From UBA6912 sp963792895 (lineage in GTDB: Bacteria; Actinomycetota; Acidimicrobiia; Spongiisociales; UBA5794): 64,000 nt of DNA. Of this stretch, positions 33,152-41,638 are shown piece by piece. Where the stretch lies: the NCBI GenBank assembly GCA_963792895.1, contig CAWBYA010000008.1:372001-436000 (forward strand), in the 5' to 3' direction. Below the pieces are notes generated by a model. It ran no database searches, was not told the DNA's origin, and saw only the letters and a list, made by a program, of their open reading frames with translations. Both the position numbers and the translations under genes were made by a program. The stretch's first letter is position 1, and each line of letters opens with the position of its first letter.

Positions 33152-34186
33152 TTACCCGGTGACCGGGGTGAGCCAACCGTGCCGATCTTCGGCTTCGCCA
33201 ATGTGCAGATCGGTGAGCGCTTTGCGCAGCCGAAGGGTGTGGCTGCCTACGGCGCCGGTTCCGACGGGCAGCTCTTCACTGACGAGCATGAGGCTGCCGA
33301 CGGCGGCGAGCACCGCAGCGGTTCCGGAGAGCGCCGCCTCGGAGGCCTCGTGAGAGGCCCATTCAACGAGCTCGTCGACGGTGAGTTTGTCGCGTTGCCC
33401 CACCTCGTAGCCGAGGTCTGCAGCGAGCGTGAGGACGGAGTCGCGGGTCACGCCGTGCAGAAACGCCTCGGTGAGTGCGGGGGTGATCACATGCTCGGGA
33501 TTGATCATGAGGAAGTTGGCGGCACCCGTCTCTTGGATGATTCCTCCGGGGGCGAAGAGCACCTGGTCGGCGCCGAGCGACTGCTTCGCGTGCATGGTCG
33601 GCCCAAGTGCCATGACGTAGTTGGCGCCGGACTTCACCATGCCGAACTGCGGTGTCGTGCGCGGCCTGACAGTCTCGAGGGCGAGCTTCAGGGGCCGAAC
33701 GCCACCGGCGAAGTAGTCGCCGACGGGGCTCGCCAACACGTAGAGCATGGCCTGTGAAGACGGCACCGCGGCCGCTCCGATGTTGGGGACCGTTCCGATC
33801 AAGGTCGGGCGCAGGTAGAGCGATCCGGGCGCGGCAGGCACCTCGTCGAGGCAGGCGCTCACGACGTCGAGCACCATGCTCGTGAGCATCTCCGCCGGCG
33901 GGACCGGCAACATCAGGATCTCGGCCGAAGAACGCATGCGCCGCACGTGAGCATCGAGCCGGAACACGCGAACGATGCCGTCGGTGCCGCGGTGGGCCTT
34001 CAGACCCTCGAAGCACGCGCTTCCGTAGTGGAGGACGTGCGTGGCCGGGTGCAACGACAACGGCTCCACTGGGCCGACTCTCGGCTCACTCCACTCGCCT
34101 TCGGCCCAGCCGGCTACCACCATCGAGCTCGCAAAGACACTGCCGAACGGCGCAGTCGGGGCGGGCGGTGCGGACTGGGTGGTCAT
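33152..34186 (-). CDS. ilvE: Branched-chain amino acid aminotransferase
   Basis: 344 aa from ATG 34186, chosen for the GGAGG 4 nt upstream. Fold-type IV PLP enzyme: HYGSACFEGLKAHRG (about 52-66), LYLRPTLIGT (about 122), the PLP lysine in MVKSGANYV (about 186-194), ALGADQVLF-like stretch and QETGAANFLMI (about 224). The C-terminal region has the RDSVLTLAADLGYEV segment. Transfers amino groups between glutamate and leucine, isoleucine or valine keto acids. The 2-oxoacid dehydrogenase E1 genes 3-5 kb away would take the keto acids further, which fits branched-chain catabolism. Confidence 0.93.
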   Translation of the reverse strand: MTTQSAPPAPTAPFGSVFASSMVVAGWAEGEWSEPRVGPVEPLSLHPATHVLHYGSACFEGLKAHRGTDGIVRVFRLDAHVRRMRSSAEILMLPVPPAEMLTSMVLDVVSACLDEVPAAPGSLYLRPTLIGTVPNIGAAAVPSSQAMLYVLASPVGDYFAGGVRPLKLALETVRPRTTPQFGMVKSGANYVMALGPTMHAKQSLGADQVLFAPGGIIQETGAANFLMINPEHVITPALTEAFLHGVTRDSVLTLAADLGYEVGQRDKLTVDELVEWASHEASEAALSGTAAVLAAVGSLMLVSEELPVGTGAVGSHTLRLRKALTDLHIGEAEDRHGWLTPVTG

Positions 34187-34275
34187 CGGTCCTCCCTGAG
34201 GTCTCCTGAGATGCAGACTGTATCGGCCGTGCGGCCGGCAGCCAATCGGGCGGGCGACCCGGCGGCCCGGGTACC

Positions 34276-36213
34276 TCAGTCCCCGGCGCCGCCCTTCAGG
34301 TGACGGGCATGCCACTCGAGGATCATTTCGAACCGTTCCAGTCGGTGCTTCGGGGCACCCCCTCGGCTGAGCTCGTGGCCCTCGCCGGCCGGGAAGCGCA
34401 CCATCGCAGTTTCCGTTCCGGCGTGTACGAGTGCGGCAAACAGTTGCTCGCCCTGCTCGATGGGCGTCCGGTAGTCCGTCTCGGAATGAACTACCAGCGT
34501 CGGTGTGGTGATGGCAGATGCGCGGGCGAGGGGCCCCGACCGCCAGAGGAGGTCCGGGTCCTCGTGTGCGTCGACTCCCACGTAGGCCTTGCCGAACCAC
34601 ATTCCGATGTCGGAGGTGCCCGCAAAGGACGTCCAGGAGTAGAGGCCTCTCTCGGCGACCGCCGACCGGAAGCGATGCTCGACGGCGGTCGCCCGGGCCG
34701 TCATCAAGCCCCCGTACGATCCGCCCATGATCCCGACGTTCTGGATGTCCAGGCGTGGCGCAACCGCAGCGGCGGCATCGACGGCGGCGAGGACGTCGGC
34801 GAGATCGGGCGGCATCTCTTCGTGCCATCTGCCGACGACGGCGCGTACGTGGTCGTCCCCATAGCCGCTCGACCCGCGAGGGTTGGTTGCCACAATGCCG
34901 TAGCCGGCACCGACGTACACCTGGAACTCGTCGAAGAACCCGTAGCCGTACTGGGTCGCCGGGCCACCATGGATGTTGAGGAGCGTCGGTACCGGCCCCT
35001 CGCCAGGCGGCAGGTAGACCCATCCCTCGACCGTCGCGCCGTCGTGGTCGATCGTGAAGCGCTGCGGCTCGGCCAGTTCAACGCCTGCCCGGAATTCGTC
35101 GTTGAGCGTCGTGAGACGTCGCTCCTCGCCGTCCTCCCACCACCACAGCTCCCCCGGGTCCGTGGGAGTGGTCGCCGTGAACGCAAAGGCCGAGCCGTCG
35201 CTCCGCGGACTCGCTCCCGTCACCACGCGGTCGCCGCCGACCAGATCGTTCGTCGTGCCGTCGGATCCCAGTCGAATCACCCGAATCCTGCCCTCGTCCT
35301 CGAGGATCGACACTGCGGTTCCGTCATCCAGCCACTGCGGCCCTGCCGGGGCAATCTCAGGCGAGAACGTCGCGATGCTGCGATCCAAGTGGCCGGTGAG
35401 GTTCGTCATGGCATCGTCGAGCCGGCGCAACACAGGGACGCCGGGGAACGCCCATGGGTCGGGGTCGCCGATTGCGTGGAGCATGCCCGACCGGTCGTAG
35501 CTCGGCGTCCCCCACGTGCCCACGGGCGCCACATCGGCAACGTCGCCTCCAGGTAGCGAAACGGTGAAGATCTGCGCTCCCGGGTCGACGTGCCGGGTCG
35601 CGTGGCGCCTACTCACGAACGCTATCTCGGCGGCGTCCGGCCGCCACGCGATCATGCTCTCGGTGAAGTCGCCTTCGGTGAGACATCGGGGATCTGCGGT
35701 GCGAGCAGGATCGACCAGCCACACATGGGTGTGCCGGTCGGATCGCCATCCCTGATTGTCTCCCCGGTAGGGAATCTCGGTGATCCTTCGCGGGCGCCTC
35801 GCGCGCTCCTCATCGTCGAGGTCGGCCAGTTCGGGGATCCACTCGGACGCGACAACGGCGATCGACGCACCGTCGGGGGACCACTCCGCCTCCGTCACGC
35901 CGAGGGCAAAACCGGTGATGATCTCGGCTTCGCCGCCGCCCATCGGCAACACGGCAACCTGCGCCTTCGCGCTCTTGTCCGCACCCTTGCGAAGGAACAG
36001 CAGGTGGCTCCCGTCCGGAGCCCAGCGCGGGCGGGTGTCGCCCGGCCCGGCGGTCAACGCGCGTGCGGTCGCTCCGTCCCACAGCCACAGCCTCCGAACG
36101 TACCGGTCGGCTGCGAGGTCCATCTGGGTGACCACGAATGCGACCGAGACACCGTCCGGGTGGATCCGGGGATCCGACGGGACCCGGTAGTCGCCGAGCT
36201 GATCGGGGCGCAT
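34276..36213 (-). CDS. S9 family prolyl oligopeptidase / acylaminoacyl-peptidase
   Basis: 645 aa from ATG 36213, which has AGAGGA 6 nt before it. The N-terminal seven-bladed WD40-like propeller (about 10-370) has repeated WAPDGSHLLFLRKG, WSPDGASIAVVAS, WRPDAAEIAFVSR units. The C-terminal alpha/beta hydrolase (about 385-640) has HGGPATQYGYGFFDEFQ, nucleophile elbow GGSYGGLMT (Ser near 502), Asp in VVHSETDYRTP (near 585) and His in GEGHELSRGG (near 620). Cleaves N-acylated or short peptides in the cytoplasm; no leader peptide is seen. Confidence 0.93.
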   Translation of the reverse strand: MRPDQLGDYRVPSDPRIHPDGVSVAFVVTQMDLAADRYVRRLWLWDGATARALTAGPGDTRPRWAPDGSHLLFLRKGADKSAKAQVAVLPMGGGEAEIITGFALGVTEAEWSPDGASIAVVASEWIPELADLDDEERARRPRRITEIPYRGDNQGWRSDRHTHVWLVDPARTADPRCLTEGDFTESMIAWRPDAAEIAFVSRRHATRHVDPGAQIFTVSLPGGDVADVAPVGTWGTPSYDRSGMLHAIGDPDPWAFPGVPVLRRLDDAMTNLTGHLDRSIATFSPEIAPAGPQWLDDGTAVSILEDEGRIRVIRLGSDGTTNDLVGGDRVVTGASPRSDGSAFAFTATTPTDPGELWWWEDGEERRLTTLNDEFRAGVELAEPQRFTIDHDGATVEGWVYLPPGEGPVPTLLNIHGGPATQYGYGFFDEFQVYVGAGYGIVATNPRGSSGYGDDHVRAVVGRWHEEMPPDLADVLAAVDAAAAVAPRLDIQNVGIMGGSYGGLMTARATAVEHRFRSAVAERGLYSWTSFAGTSDIGMWFGKAYVGVDAHEDPDLLWRSGPLARASAITTPTLVVHSETDYRTPIEQGEQLFAALVHAGTETAMVRFPAGEGHELSRGGAPKHRLERFEMILEWHARHLKGGAGD

Positions 36214-36384
36214 GGCATTCCTCTCGAGAGATCGGGCACGAAGAGTACCGCCGGCGTCGGTGCCGCTTCTCACGCCGCAGCCAGGACGGTGCAGGATGTT
36301 TCGGCGGTTTCGGTGGGATAGGTGTTGGAGCGCATCGACGTCATTGCATTCCAGGTTTCTGGTTGCGCGTCTTCGGCACCCTCC

Positions 36385-36390
36385 TAGGGT
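36385..36390 (+). promoter_or_regulatory. -10 box (TAGGGT)
   Basis: TAGGGT ends 6 nt before ATG 36397. It favours that ATG over the GTG at 36394, which would be only 3 nt away. Confidence 0.4.
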
Positions 36391-36396
36391 CACGTG

Positions 36397-36903
36397 ATGA
36401 GCAAGACTCCCGAATCTGAGCTTTCAACCCTCGGCCGGTTCCTCGATGCCTATCGCGGGGCCTGTCTGTTCAAGCTCGACGGGCTCTCAGAGGGCGACGC
36501 CCGCCGGCCGATGGTTCCCTCTGGGAACTCGTTGCTCAGCATCGTCAAGCACCTCGGTTACGTCGAGCGCTGGTGGTATCGAGCAGTGCTGGCGGGCGAG
36601 GATCCGGAGTTTCCTTGGAGCGACGAGGACCCCGATGCCGATTGGCGTCTCGAAGAGTCGGACACGGTGGCATCCGTCGCCGCGTTCTATGCAGCTGAGT
36701 GCGACGTGAGTCGACGCATCCACGAAGCCCTCGACGATCCTGAGGTGAAGGTCACGTTCGGCCCAAACGAGTCCCCTGTGCGCGACATCGTGGTCCACAT
36801 GATCGAGGAGACGGCTCGCCACGCAGGGCACATGGACATCATGCGAGAGCTCATCGACGGCGCCACCGGCGGCTTCGCACCCGGAGGGGCCCCGTGGGCC
36901 TGA
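36397..36903 (+). CDS. DinB family protein
   Basis: 168 aa. Four-helix bundle of the DinB/YfiT-like kind (DUF664). The metal-ligand His positions are visible: the first in SIVKHLGYVERWW (about 48-60), the others in HMIEETARHAGHMDIMREL (about 128-146), giving the His-x3-His pair. In actinomycetes such proteins act as thiol-dependent (mycothiol or bacillithiol) S-transferases or remain uncharacterised. Mycothiol is probable here because mca is present. Stands alone, divergent from the S9 peptidase gene. An in-frame GTG one codon upstream is possible but less likely. Confidence 0.85.
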   Translation: MSKTPESELSTLGRFLDAYRGACLFKLDGLSEGDARRPMVPSGNSLLSIVKHLGYVERWWYRAVLAGEDPEFPWSDEDPDADWRLEESDTVASVAAFYAAECDVSRRIHEALDDPEVKVTFGPNESPVRDIVVHMIEETARHAGHMDIMRELIDGATGGFAPGGAPWA

Positions 36904-36916
36904 GCGCACGTCCCGA

Positions 36917-37945
36917 TCAGTAGGCAGCGAGCGATCTCGCAGCCGCCTCGATCTTGACAGCCGAGGGGCGGTATGCGGCCTCGAGGGGAGGGCTGAAGGG
37001 GACGGGCGCGTCGAGCCCCCCGAGGCGCAGCGGCGGGGAATCCAAGAGATCGAACCACCGCTCTGCGATCTCAGCCGCGATCTCGGCTCCAACGCCGAGC
37101 ATCCGGTTCGCCGAATGGACTATCAGCACCTTGCCGGTTCGTCGCACGGTCGCAGCAACCGCATCCCAGTCCAGCGGCTTCAAAGAGCGGAGATCCAGCA
37201 CCTCGGCGTCGATGCCGTCGGTGGCCATCGTCTCCGCAGCGGTGATCGCCTCCCGAACCTGGGCGCCGTAGGTGATGATCGAGAGGTCGTTTCCCGGCCG
37301 CACGACCGCTGCGGTGCCGATCGGCACGACGTGCTCGCCGGCCGGGACGTGTCCTTTCACGGACCGGTAGAGCGGTTTCGGCTCGAAGTAGATCACCGGG
37401 TTTGGGTCTCGGATCGATGCGACGAGCAGCCCCTTGGCGTCGGCCGGGTTGGACGGCGACACCACCTTGAGTCCCGGCGTATGGACGAACCACGCTTCGG
37501 GATTCTGGCTGTGGAAGGGACCGCTCGAAATGCCCCCGTCGCTCGGCGCCCGGATCACCCACGGCACGGCGGCACCCCATCGGTAGTGGTTGGTGGCGGC
37601 GTACTGGACGATGCTGTCGAACGCGGAGCTGATGAAGTCGGCGAACTGTATCTCGACCACGGGCCGCAACCCCATGAGCGCCATCCCGGTGGCCATACCA
37701 ACGAAGCTCAACTCGGCGAGTGGCGTGTTGCGGACCCGATGATCGCCGAACTCGGCGGCCAGGCCGTCGGTGACCTTGAAGGCCCCACCGAACTCGCCGC
37801 CGACATCTTCGCCGATGATGCACACGTTCTCGTCGCGTGCCATCTCGTGTCGCAGCGCCTCGCGAATCGCCTCGAGGAACGTCAGCTCCCGCCCCTTCGG
37901 TTGCGCACCCGGTCCCCCATCGACGACATCGCCGACGCCGGTCAT
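36917..37945 (-). CDS. 2-oxoacid dehydrogenase E1 component, beta subunit
   Basis: 342 aa. Transketolase-like beta subunit: IGEDVGGEFGGAFKVTDGL (about 43-61), NTPLAELSFVGMATGMAL, EIQFADFISSAFDSIVQ and RAPSDGGISSGPFHSQ (about 152-167). The C-terminal transketolase domain (about 215-340) has VLDLRSLKPLDWD. With the alpha subunit it forms the thiamine-diphosphate E1 that decarboxylates pyruvate or branched-chain 2-oxoacids. The sequence type is closest to branched-chain or acetoin/pyruvate E1b. Start overlaps the alpha stop (ATGA). No E2 or E3 gene follows. Confidence 0.92.
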   Translation of the reverse strand: MTGVGDVVDGGPGAQPKGRELTFLEAIREALRHEMARDENVCIIGEDVGGEFGGAFKVTDGLAAEFGDHRVRNTPLAELSFVGMATGMALMGLRPVVEIQFADFISSAFDSIVQYAATNHYRWGAAVPWVIRAPSDGGISSGPFHSQNPEAWFVHTPGLKVVSPSNPADAKGLLVASIRDPNPVIYFEPKPLYRSVKGHVPAGEHVVPIGTAAVVRPGNDLSIITYGAQVREAITAAETMATDGIDAEVLDLRSLKPLDWDAVAATVRRTGKVLIVHSANRMLGVGAEIAAEIAERWFDLLDSPPLRLGGLDAPVPFSPPLEAAYRPSAVKIEAAARSLAAY

Positions 37946-38931
37946 GGTGCAAACACCCTCTCCCCAACCTCCTCAGGGTTGGGGAACGGCGCCGCCTCGG
38001 CTTCGGCAACCGCCTCTGCTATCTCACCCTGGGCCCTCTCGTCGATCCCCCGCAGCACCTCCGCGGGGGTACCCCGGGTCACCAGGCGGCGCGCATACGC
38101 CGCTACCGGATCACGCGCCTCCCACTCGGAGAGCATCGCGTCGGGCACGTATTCGGCGCCGTCGTGGATGGCATGCCCCAGCATGCGCATCGTCTTGGCC
38201 TCGATCAGGCTCGGCCCACCGCCCGACCGAGCCCGCACGAGCGCTTCTTGCGTGGCCAGGTGCACGGCCTCGACGTCGTTGCCGTCGACGATGATCCCTG
38301 GGATCCCATATCCGGCTGCACGGTTGGCGATGTCGGGTACGACCGTCTGCTCGCTGAGCGGCGTCGAATAGGCGTACTGGTTGTTCTCGACCACGAGGAC
38401 GAATGGTGCCTGGTACACGGCGGCCATGTTCACCGTCTCGTGCCAGCCCCCGGTGCTGCTCCCGCCGTCGCCGATGAAGGTGAGTGCGGCTCGGGGCTCG
38501 CCCCGCATCTGGAAAGCCATGGCAGCGCCGAGCGTCACCGGCATCGACATCGGGAGGTGACTCACGAACCCGATGATGCCGAGCGAGAGGTCGCCAAGAC
38601 CATGCAGATTGGCGTCACGTCCCCGCGTCACGCCGGTCTCCTTCCCGAGCAGGTTGCCGAAGATGCGAGCAGGGCTCATCCCTCGCACCAGGTAGCACCC
38701 GAGATCACGATGCATCGGTGCGACGACGTCGTCGGGACCGAGGGCGAAGCCTGCGCCGACGGCAACGGCCTCGTGCCCTCGCTCGCTGAAGGCCCCGCCG
38801 AGGCCGCGGCCTTGTTTCCACATCGCGACCATCCGGTCGTCGAACGCCCGAGTCAGGCGCATCCAGTAGTACACCTGCAGCGAGTCGTCGTGCGAGAGCG
38901 GGCTCAGCAGATCAGGGTTCCATTCGGTCAT
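37942..38931 (-). CDS. 2-oxoacid dehydrogenase E1 component, alpha subunit
   Basis: 329 aa from ATG 38931, which sits 8 nt after a TAGGCT box with no Shine-Dalgarno. The thiamine diphosphate fold is evident: GLGGAFSERGHEAVAVG (about 42-58), the ThDP motif FIGDGGSSTGGWHETVNMA (about 147-165; GDG...N), VENNQYAYSTP (about 177) and the phosphorylation-loop-like RMLGHAIHDGAEY region (His near 247). Pairs with the beta subunit encoded downstream. Supplies acyl groups to a lipoyl E2 encoded elsewhere. Confidence 0.92.
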   Translation of the reverse strand: MTEWNPDLLSPLSHDDSLQVYYWMRLTRAFDDRMVAMWKQGRGLGGAFSERGHEAVAVGAGFALGPDDVVAPMHRDLGCYLVRGMSPARIFGNLLGKETGVTRGRDANLHGLGDLSLGIIGFVSHLPMSMPVTLGAAMAFQMRGEPRAALTFIGDGGSSTGGWHETVNMAAVYQAPFVLVVENNQYAYSTPLSEQTVVPDIANRAAGYGIPGIIVDGNDVEAVHLATQEALVRARSGGGPSLIEAKTMRMLGHAIHDGAEYVPDAMLSEWEARDPVAAYARRLVTRGTPAEVLRGIDERAQGEIAEAVAEAEAAPFPNPEEVGERVFAP

Positions 38932-38939
38932 GGGGAGCG

Positions 38940-39014
38940 AGCCTACCCAGGACCACCACGGCACGGCCGAGAGGGAGCGGCGGAATCGACCGTTCCCGTC
39001 ACGCGCCGTATGCT
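38940..39014. promoter_or_regulatory. Divergent promoters between E1 alpha and the Mau-like operon
   Basis: TAGGCT on the minus strand (38940-38945) lies 8 nt before ATG 38931. TATGCT on the plus strand (39009-39014) lies 9 nt before ATG 39024. Neither start has a ribosome site, so both first genes look leaderless. The plus promoter has TCGACC at a 17-base spacing as a poor -35. Confidence 0.5.
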
Positions 39015-39023
39015 CGCGGCCCT

Positions 39024-39539
39024 ATGGAGGGGTGGTTCTTCGTCGTCGCTGCGCTCTTGATCGGCGCCGGCTTCCTGAAGGTTCGGGACCCTGCGCCCAC
39101 GCAGGGCGCCCTCGCCGCGGCATCACTGCCGTCGGGGGCATGGCCGGCGCTCACCCTCGGTGTCGGCGAGATCGTCGTCGGCTCGTACGGGCTGCTCGCC
39201 GGCGGACGGCTCGGCGGTGTCGCGGTTGCCGCCATCTACGGAGGATTCGCGGCTTTCGTTCTCGTCGCGCTGCGACGGAAGCTGCCACTGCAATCGTGCG
39301 GCTGTTTCGGCAAGGACGACACCCCCCCGTCGCCGGTCCATGCCGTGACCAACGTTCTCGCCGCCGTGGGCGCCATCGGGTACGCACTCACGTCTGCGCC
39401 GTCCCTGCCGGAAGTGATCGCCTCCCAGCCGGGATGGGGTTTCCCCTACCTCGTGTTCCTCGCAGTGGGCGTCTACGCGCTCTACCTGATGCTCGCCGAG
39501 CTGCCCCGGCTTCGCCTGATCGTCCGGGGGCCGGCGTGA
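39024..39539 (+). CDS. MauE/DoxX-like membrane protein
   Basis: 171 aa with four hydrophobic spans (about 3-17, 38-58, 64-84 and 108-160 in two parts). The cytoplasmic/exoplasmic loop after span three has LQSCGCFGKDD (about 90-100). A Cys-Gly-Cys-Phe-Gly motif at this place is characteristic of the MauE branch of the DoxX superfamily, the membrane protein needed for disulfide formation in methylamine dehydrogenase. First gene of a seven- to eight-gene coupled operon, followed by a Cys-rich Tat protein and a MauD-like thioredoxin. Likely passes oxidising equivalents to the exported Cys-rich protein (inference). Confidence 0.75.
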   Translation: MEGWFFVVAALLIGAGFLKVRDPAPTQGALAAASLPSGAWPALTLGVGEIVVGSYGLLAGGRLGGVAVAAIYGGFAAFVLVALRRKLPLQSCGCFGKDDTPPSPVHAVTNVLAAVGAIGYALTSAPSLPEVIASQPGWGFPYLVFLAVGVYALYLMLAELPRLRLIVRGPA

Positions 39540-40360
39540 GCACCCGGCTGGTTGAAGCAACCGCCGGCTTCCTCGGTCGAAGGACCAGCAGGCGCGGCTT
39601 CCTGCGTCGCGCGGCCATCGTCGGCTCGGCGCTCGCTGCCGCCCCCGCAGCGTATGTCCTCCGTCCGACCACCGCGTATTCGGCGATCGTCAAGACCTGC
39701 AGCGACTGCCCGTCCGGATCGCGATGTTGCGGCGGATACACCGAGTTCTGCTGCGCCATGTCCGGGGTCAACACGTGCCCTCCGGGCAGTGTCATCGCAG
39801 GCTGGTGGCGGGCCGAGGGCTCCGGCTACTGCGATGGCGGGTCCCGCTACTACATGGACTGCAACACCGCAGACTGCGGGGGCTGCGGCTGTGGGTATTC
39901 GGGCACGTGCTCGGACTCATGCGTCGACTGCAGCTGTGGATGCGCCAACAACGACTGCAACCTGAGGCAGGCGTGTTGTGTCCGGTTCCGGTACGGCCAA
40001 TGCAACCAGCACATCGAGTGCGTCGGCCCGATCATCTGCCGGGTCGTCACCTGCGTGCCGCCGTGGGAGTGGGATTCGTCGTGCTCGAAGGCCGACGCCC
40101 GCGACGACAACACCCGATTCCACGATGCGGCATGTCTCCGGCCGTCGCTCGTGCGCCAGGCGTACCCCGGCGTCGTGTCGGGCGCCACCTTCGAGCTGCG
40201 CGAGTCACTCAGCACAGGCATCCCTACGGAGAAGTACGACTACGGGCTGCCGGGCGACATCCCAATCATGGCGGACTGGTCCGGCTCGGGCCTGGAGACG
40301 GCCGGACTGGTGCGGGGGCGCGCCATGGGGCCCTGGACGCTGGTGCGCTCACGTGGCTGA
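39536..40360 (+). CDS. Tat-exported 26-cysteine protein, methylamine-dehydrogenase-light-chain-like; frame breaks near its end
   Basis: 274 codons from GTG 39536 (GTGA overlap with the MauE-like gene). Twin-arginine signal SRRGFLRR (18-25) plus a hydrophobic stretch. Residues 55-200 contain 26 Cys, an even number. The order of motifs recalls the methylamine dehydrogenase light chain: paired CC, NTCPPGSVIAGWW, then YYMDCNTADCGGCGC. The first quinone-forming Trp position has a match (GWW), but the second (NDxxWC in MauA) does not, so a TTQ cofactor is doubtful. From about 235 a GDIPIMADWSGSG repeat begins. The frame then ends at 40360, while matching repeats continue in the next frame to 40857. 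A one-base shift near 40340-40360 is probable. Confidence 0.7.
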   Translation: MSTRLVEATAGFLGRRTSRRGFLRRAAIVGSALAAAPAAYVLRPTTAYSAIVKTCSDCPSGSRCCGGYTEFCCAMSGVNTCPPGSVIAGWWRAEGSGYCDGGSRYYMDCNTADCGGCGCGYSGTCSDSCVDCSCGCANNDCNLRQACCVRFRYGQCNQHIECVGPIICRVVTCVPPWEWDSSCSKADARDDNTRFHDAACLRPSLVRQAYPGVVSGATFELRESLSTGIPTEKYDYGLPGDIPIMADWSGSGLETAGLVRGRAMGPWTLVRSRG

Positions 40361-40368
40361 TCCGCCAA

Positions 40369-40857
40369 GTGCCCGGGCCAGGCGACCCCGACCTCGTCGT
40401 GGAGTACGGAACCGCAGGCGACGTGCCCGTCGCCGGTGATTGGAATGGCGACGGCGTCGACACGATCGGGGTCGTCCGGGGCAACCGCTGGCTGCTGAGC
40501 AACCACAACGCCGGGGGCACGGCAGACATCGATATCGTGTTCGGCGAGCCCGGCGACATCCCTGTGGCGGGCGACTGGAACGGCGACGGTGTCGATACGC
40601 CGGGCGTAGTCCGGGGAACACGGTGGATACTGCTCAACGGCTTCGACCCAGCGGGCCCTCGGGTCGAATTCGACTTTGGGCCTGCCGACGGCGTCCCCAT
40701 CGTCGGCGACTGGACCGGGGCAGGGCGCCATCTGCCGGGGCGCTTCGTCGCCGGGTCTTGGCAGCTTCGGCTGTCGCTGTCGGACGGACCGGCGAACAGC
40801 ACCTTTTCGTTCGGCGACCCGAACGGGGTGCCGGTGGTGTGGGGCCGGGTGCCATGA
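40369..40857 (+). CDS. Repeat-domain continuation of the Cys-rich protein (GDWNGDG repeats)
   Basis: 162 codons if read from GTG 40369, but more likely the 3' part of the preceding gene in a shifted frame. Three further repeats of about 42 aa are seen: DVPVAGDWNGDGVDTIGVVRG, DIPVAGDWNGDGVDTPGVVRG (each cut here to its core) and GVPIVGDWTGAG, separated by RWLL.N and F.FG.P segments. These are FG-GAP/VCBS-like beta-propeller or beta-roll units with Ca-binding DWNGDGVD loops, found on secreted bacterial proteins. A start in the middle of a repeat, with no ribosome site, argues against an independent gene. The stop overlaps the MauD-like start (ATGA). Confidence 0.6.
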   Translation: MPGPGDPDLVVEYGTAGDVPVAGDWNGDGVDTIGVVRGNRWLLSNHNAGGTADIDIVFGEPGDIPVAGDWNGDGVDTPGVVRGTRWILLNGFDPAGPRVEFDFGPADGVPIVGDWTGAGRHLPGRFVAGSWQLRLSLSDGPANSTFSFGDPNGVPVVWGRVP

Positions 40858-41564
40858 CCGCTCTCGTCGTGTTGGAAGCGGTCGTGATCGTGCTGCTCGT
40901 CGTGCTCGTCGCCGGGCTGCTGCGCAGCCACGCCGAGATTCTCCGCAGACTCCACGAGCTCGGCGCGGGCGAAGCCGAGCCAGACCAGGCTGCGGCGATG
41001 GTGGCCGCACCACGCGGCTCGCAGCCGCTCGCCGCCACCGAACTGGCCGGGGTCACGCCCGGCGGGGGCGCCGCTTCAGTTGCGCTTGCCGGGTCGCGCG
41101 GTCTGGTGCTCGTGACGTTCCTCACGTCCGGCTGCTCCTCGTGCCGTCTGTTGTGGCGCGGGCTCGCCAACCCGATTGCGATGCCGCGCAAAGACATCCG
41201 CACCGTGGTCGTCACGAAAGGCCCAGAAGAGGAGAGCCCGGCCACGATCCGCAACCTCGCCCCTTCGGATGCGATCGTCATCATGTCCAGTCCTGCGTGG
41301 GATGCGTTCCGGGTGCCGGTCGCGCCCTATTTCGCCCTCGTCGACGCCGGGCGCGGCCATGTCATCGGCGAGGGTGCTGCGGGATCGTGGCCCCAAATCG
41401 CGGAACTCGCCGGACGAGCACTGGGTGACGCCACCGGCGATTCCCGTCTCCACGCCGGGACGGCACAACGTCTCGAGGACACCGACGAAGAGCTGCGCCG
41501 GGCCGGTGTCGAGCCCGGCGACCCGAGCTTGTGGGCGCCGCCATCGAACGGTGGTGGACGGTGA
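40854..41564 (+). CDS. MauD-like membrane-anchored thioredoxin-fold protein
   Basis: 236 aa. N-terminal membrane anchor (about 4-23, VVLEAVVIVLLVVLVAGLL), a spacer, then a thioredoxin-like domain (about 60-190). Its active site CSSC sits in FLTSGCSSCRLLW (about 83-95), and the cis-Pro region is VPVAPYFALVD (about 154). MauD, the thiol-disulfide protein of the methylamine utilisation cluster, has the same anchor-plus-thioredoxin plan. Together with the MauE-like protein it would form or isomerise disulfides in the 26-Cys Tat substrate outside the membrane (inference from neighbours). Start overlaps the previous stop (ATGA). Confidence 0.75.
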   Translation: MTALVVLEAVVIVLLVVLVAGLLRSHAEILRRLHELGAGEAEPDQAAAMVAAPRGSQPLAATELAGVTPGGGAASVALAGSRGLVLVTFLTSGCSSCRLLWRGLANPIAMPRKDIRTVVVTKGPEEESPATIRNLAPSDAIVIMSSPAWDAFRVPVAPYFALVDAGRGHVIGEGAAGSWPQIAELAGRALGDATGDSRLHAGTAQRLEDTDEELRRAGVEPGDPSLWAPPSNGGGR

Positions 41565-41629
41565 CGATCACATCGCTGGGAGTGCTCGTCGCGGTGTTCG
41601 CAGCACTCCGATCGCATTGGTCGCCGTGA
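41531..41629 (+). CDS. Possible 32-aa single-span membrane peptide
   Basis: From GTG 41531 the frame codes MGAAIERWWTVTITSLGVLV and then AVFAALRSHWSP. A second GTG at 41561 would give 22 aa and a GTGA overlap with the MauD-like stop. One hydrophobic span flanked by Arg/Trp is seen. It fits the coupled spacing of the operon: the next start (41639) follows after 9 bases. Too short to name; could be an accessory subunit or chance. Confidence 0.35.
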   Translation: MGAAIERWWTVTITSLGVLVAVFAALRSHWSP

Positions 41630-41638
41630 GGGGAGTCG

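Noticed and set aside
39536..40360. Naming the Cys-rich protein as true methylamine dehydrogenase light chain (mauA)
   Set aside because: Twice the usual number of cysteines, no match for the second TTQ tryptophan, added repeat domain, and no heavy chain, MauG or amicyanin nearby.
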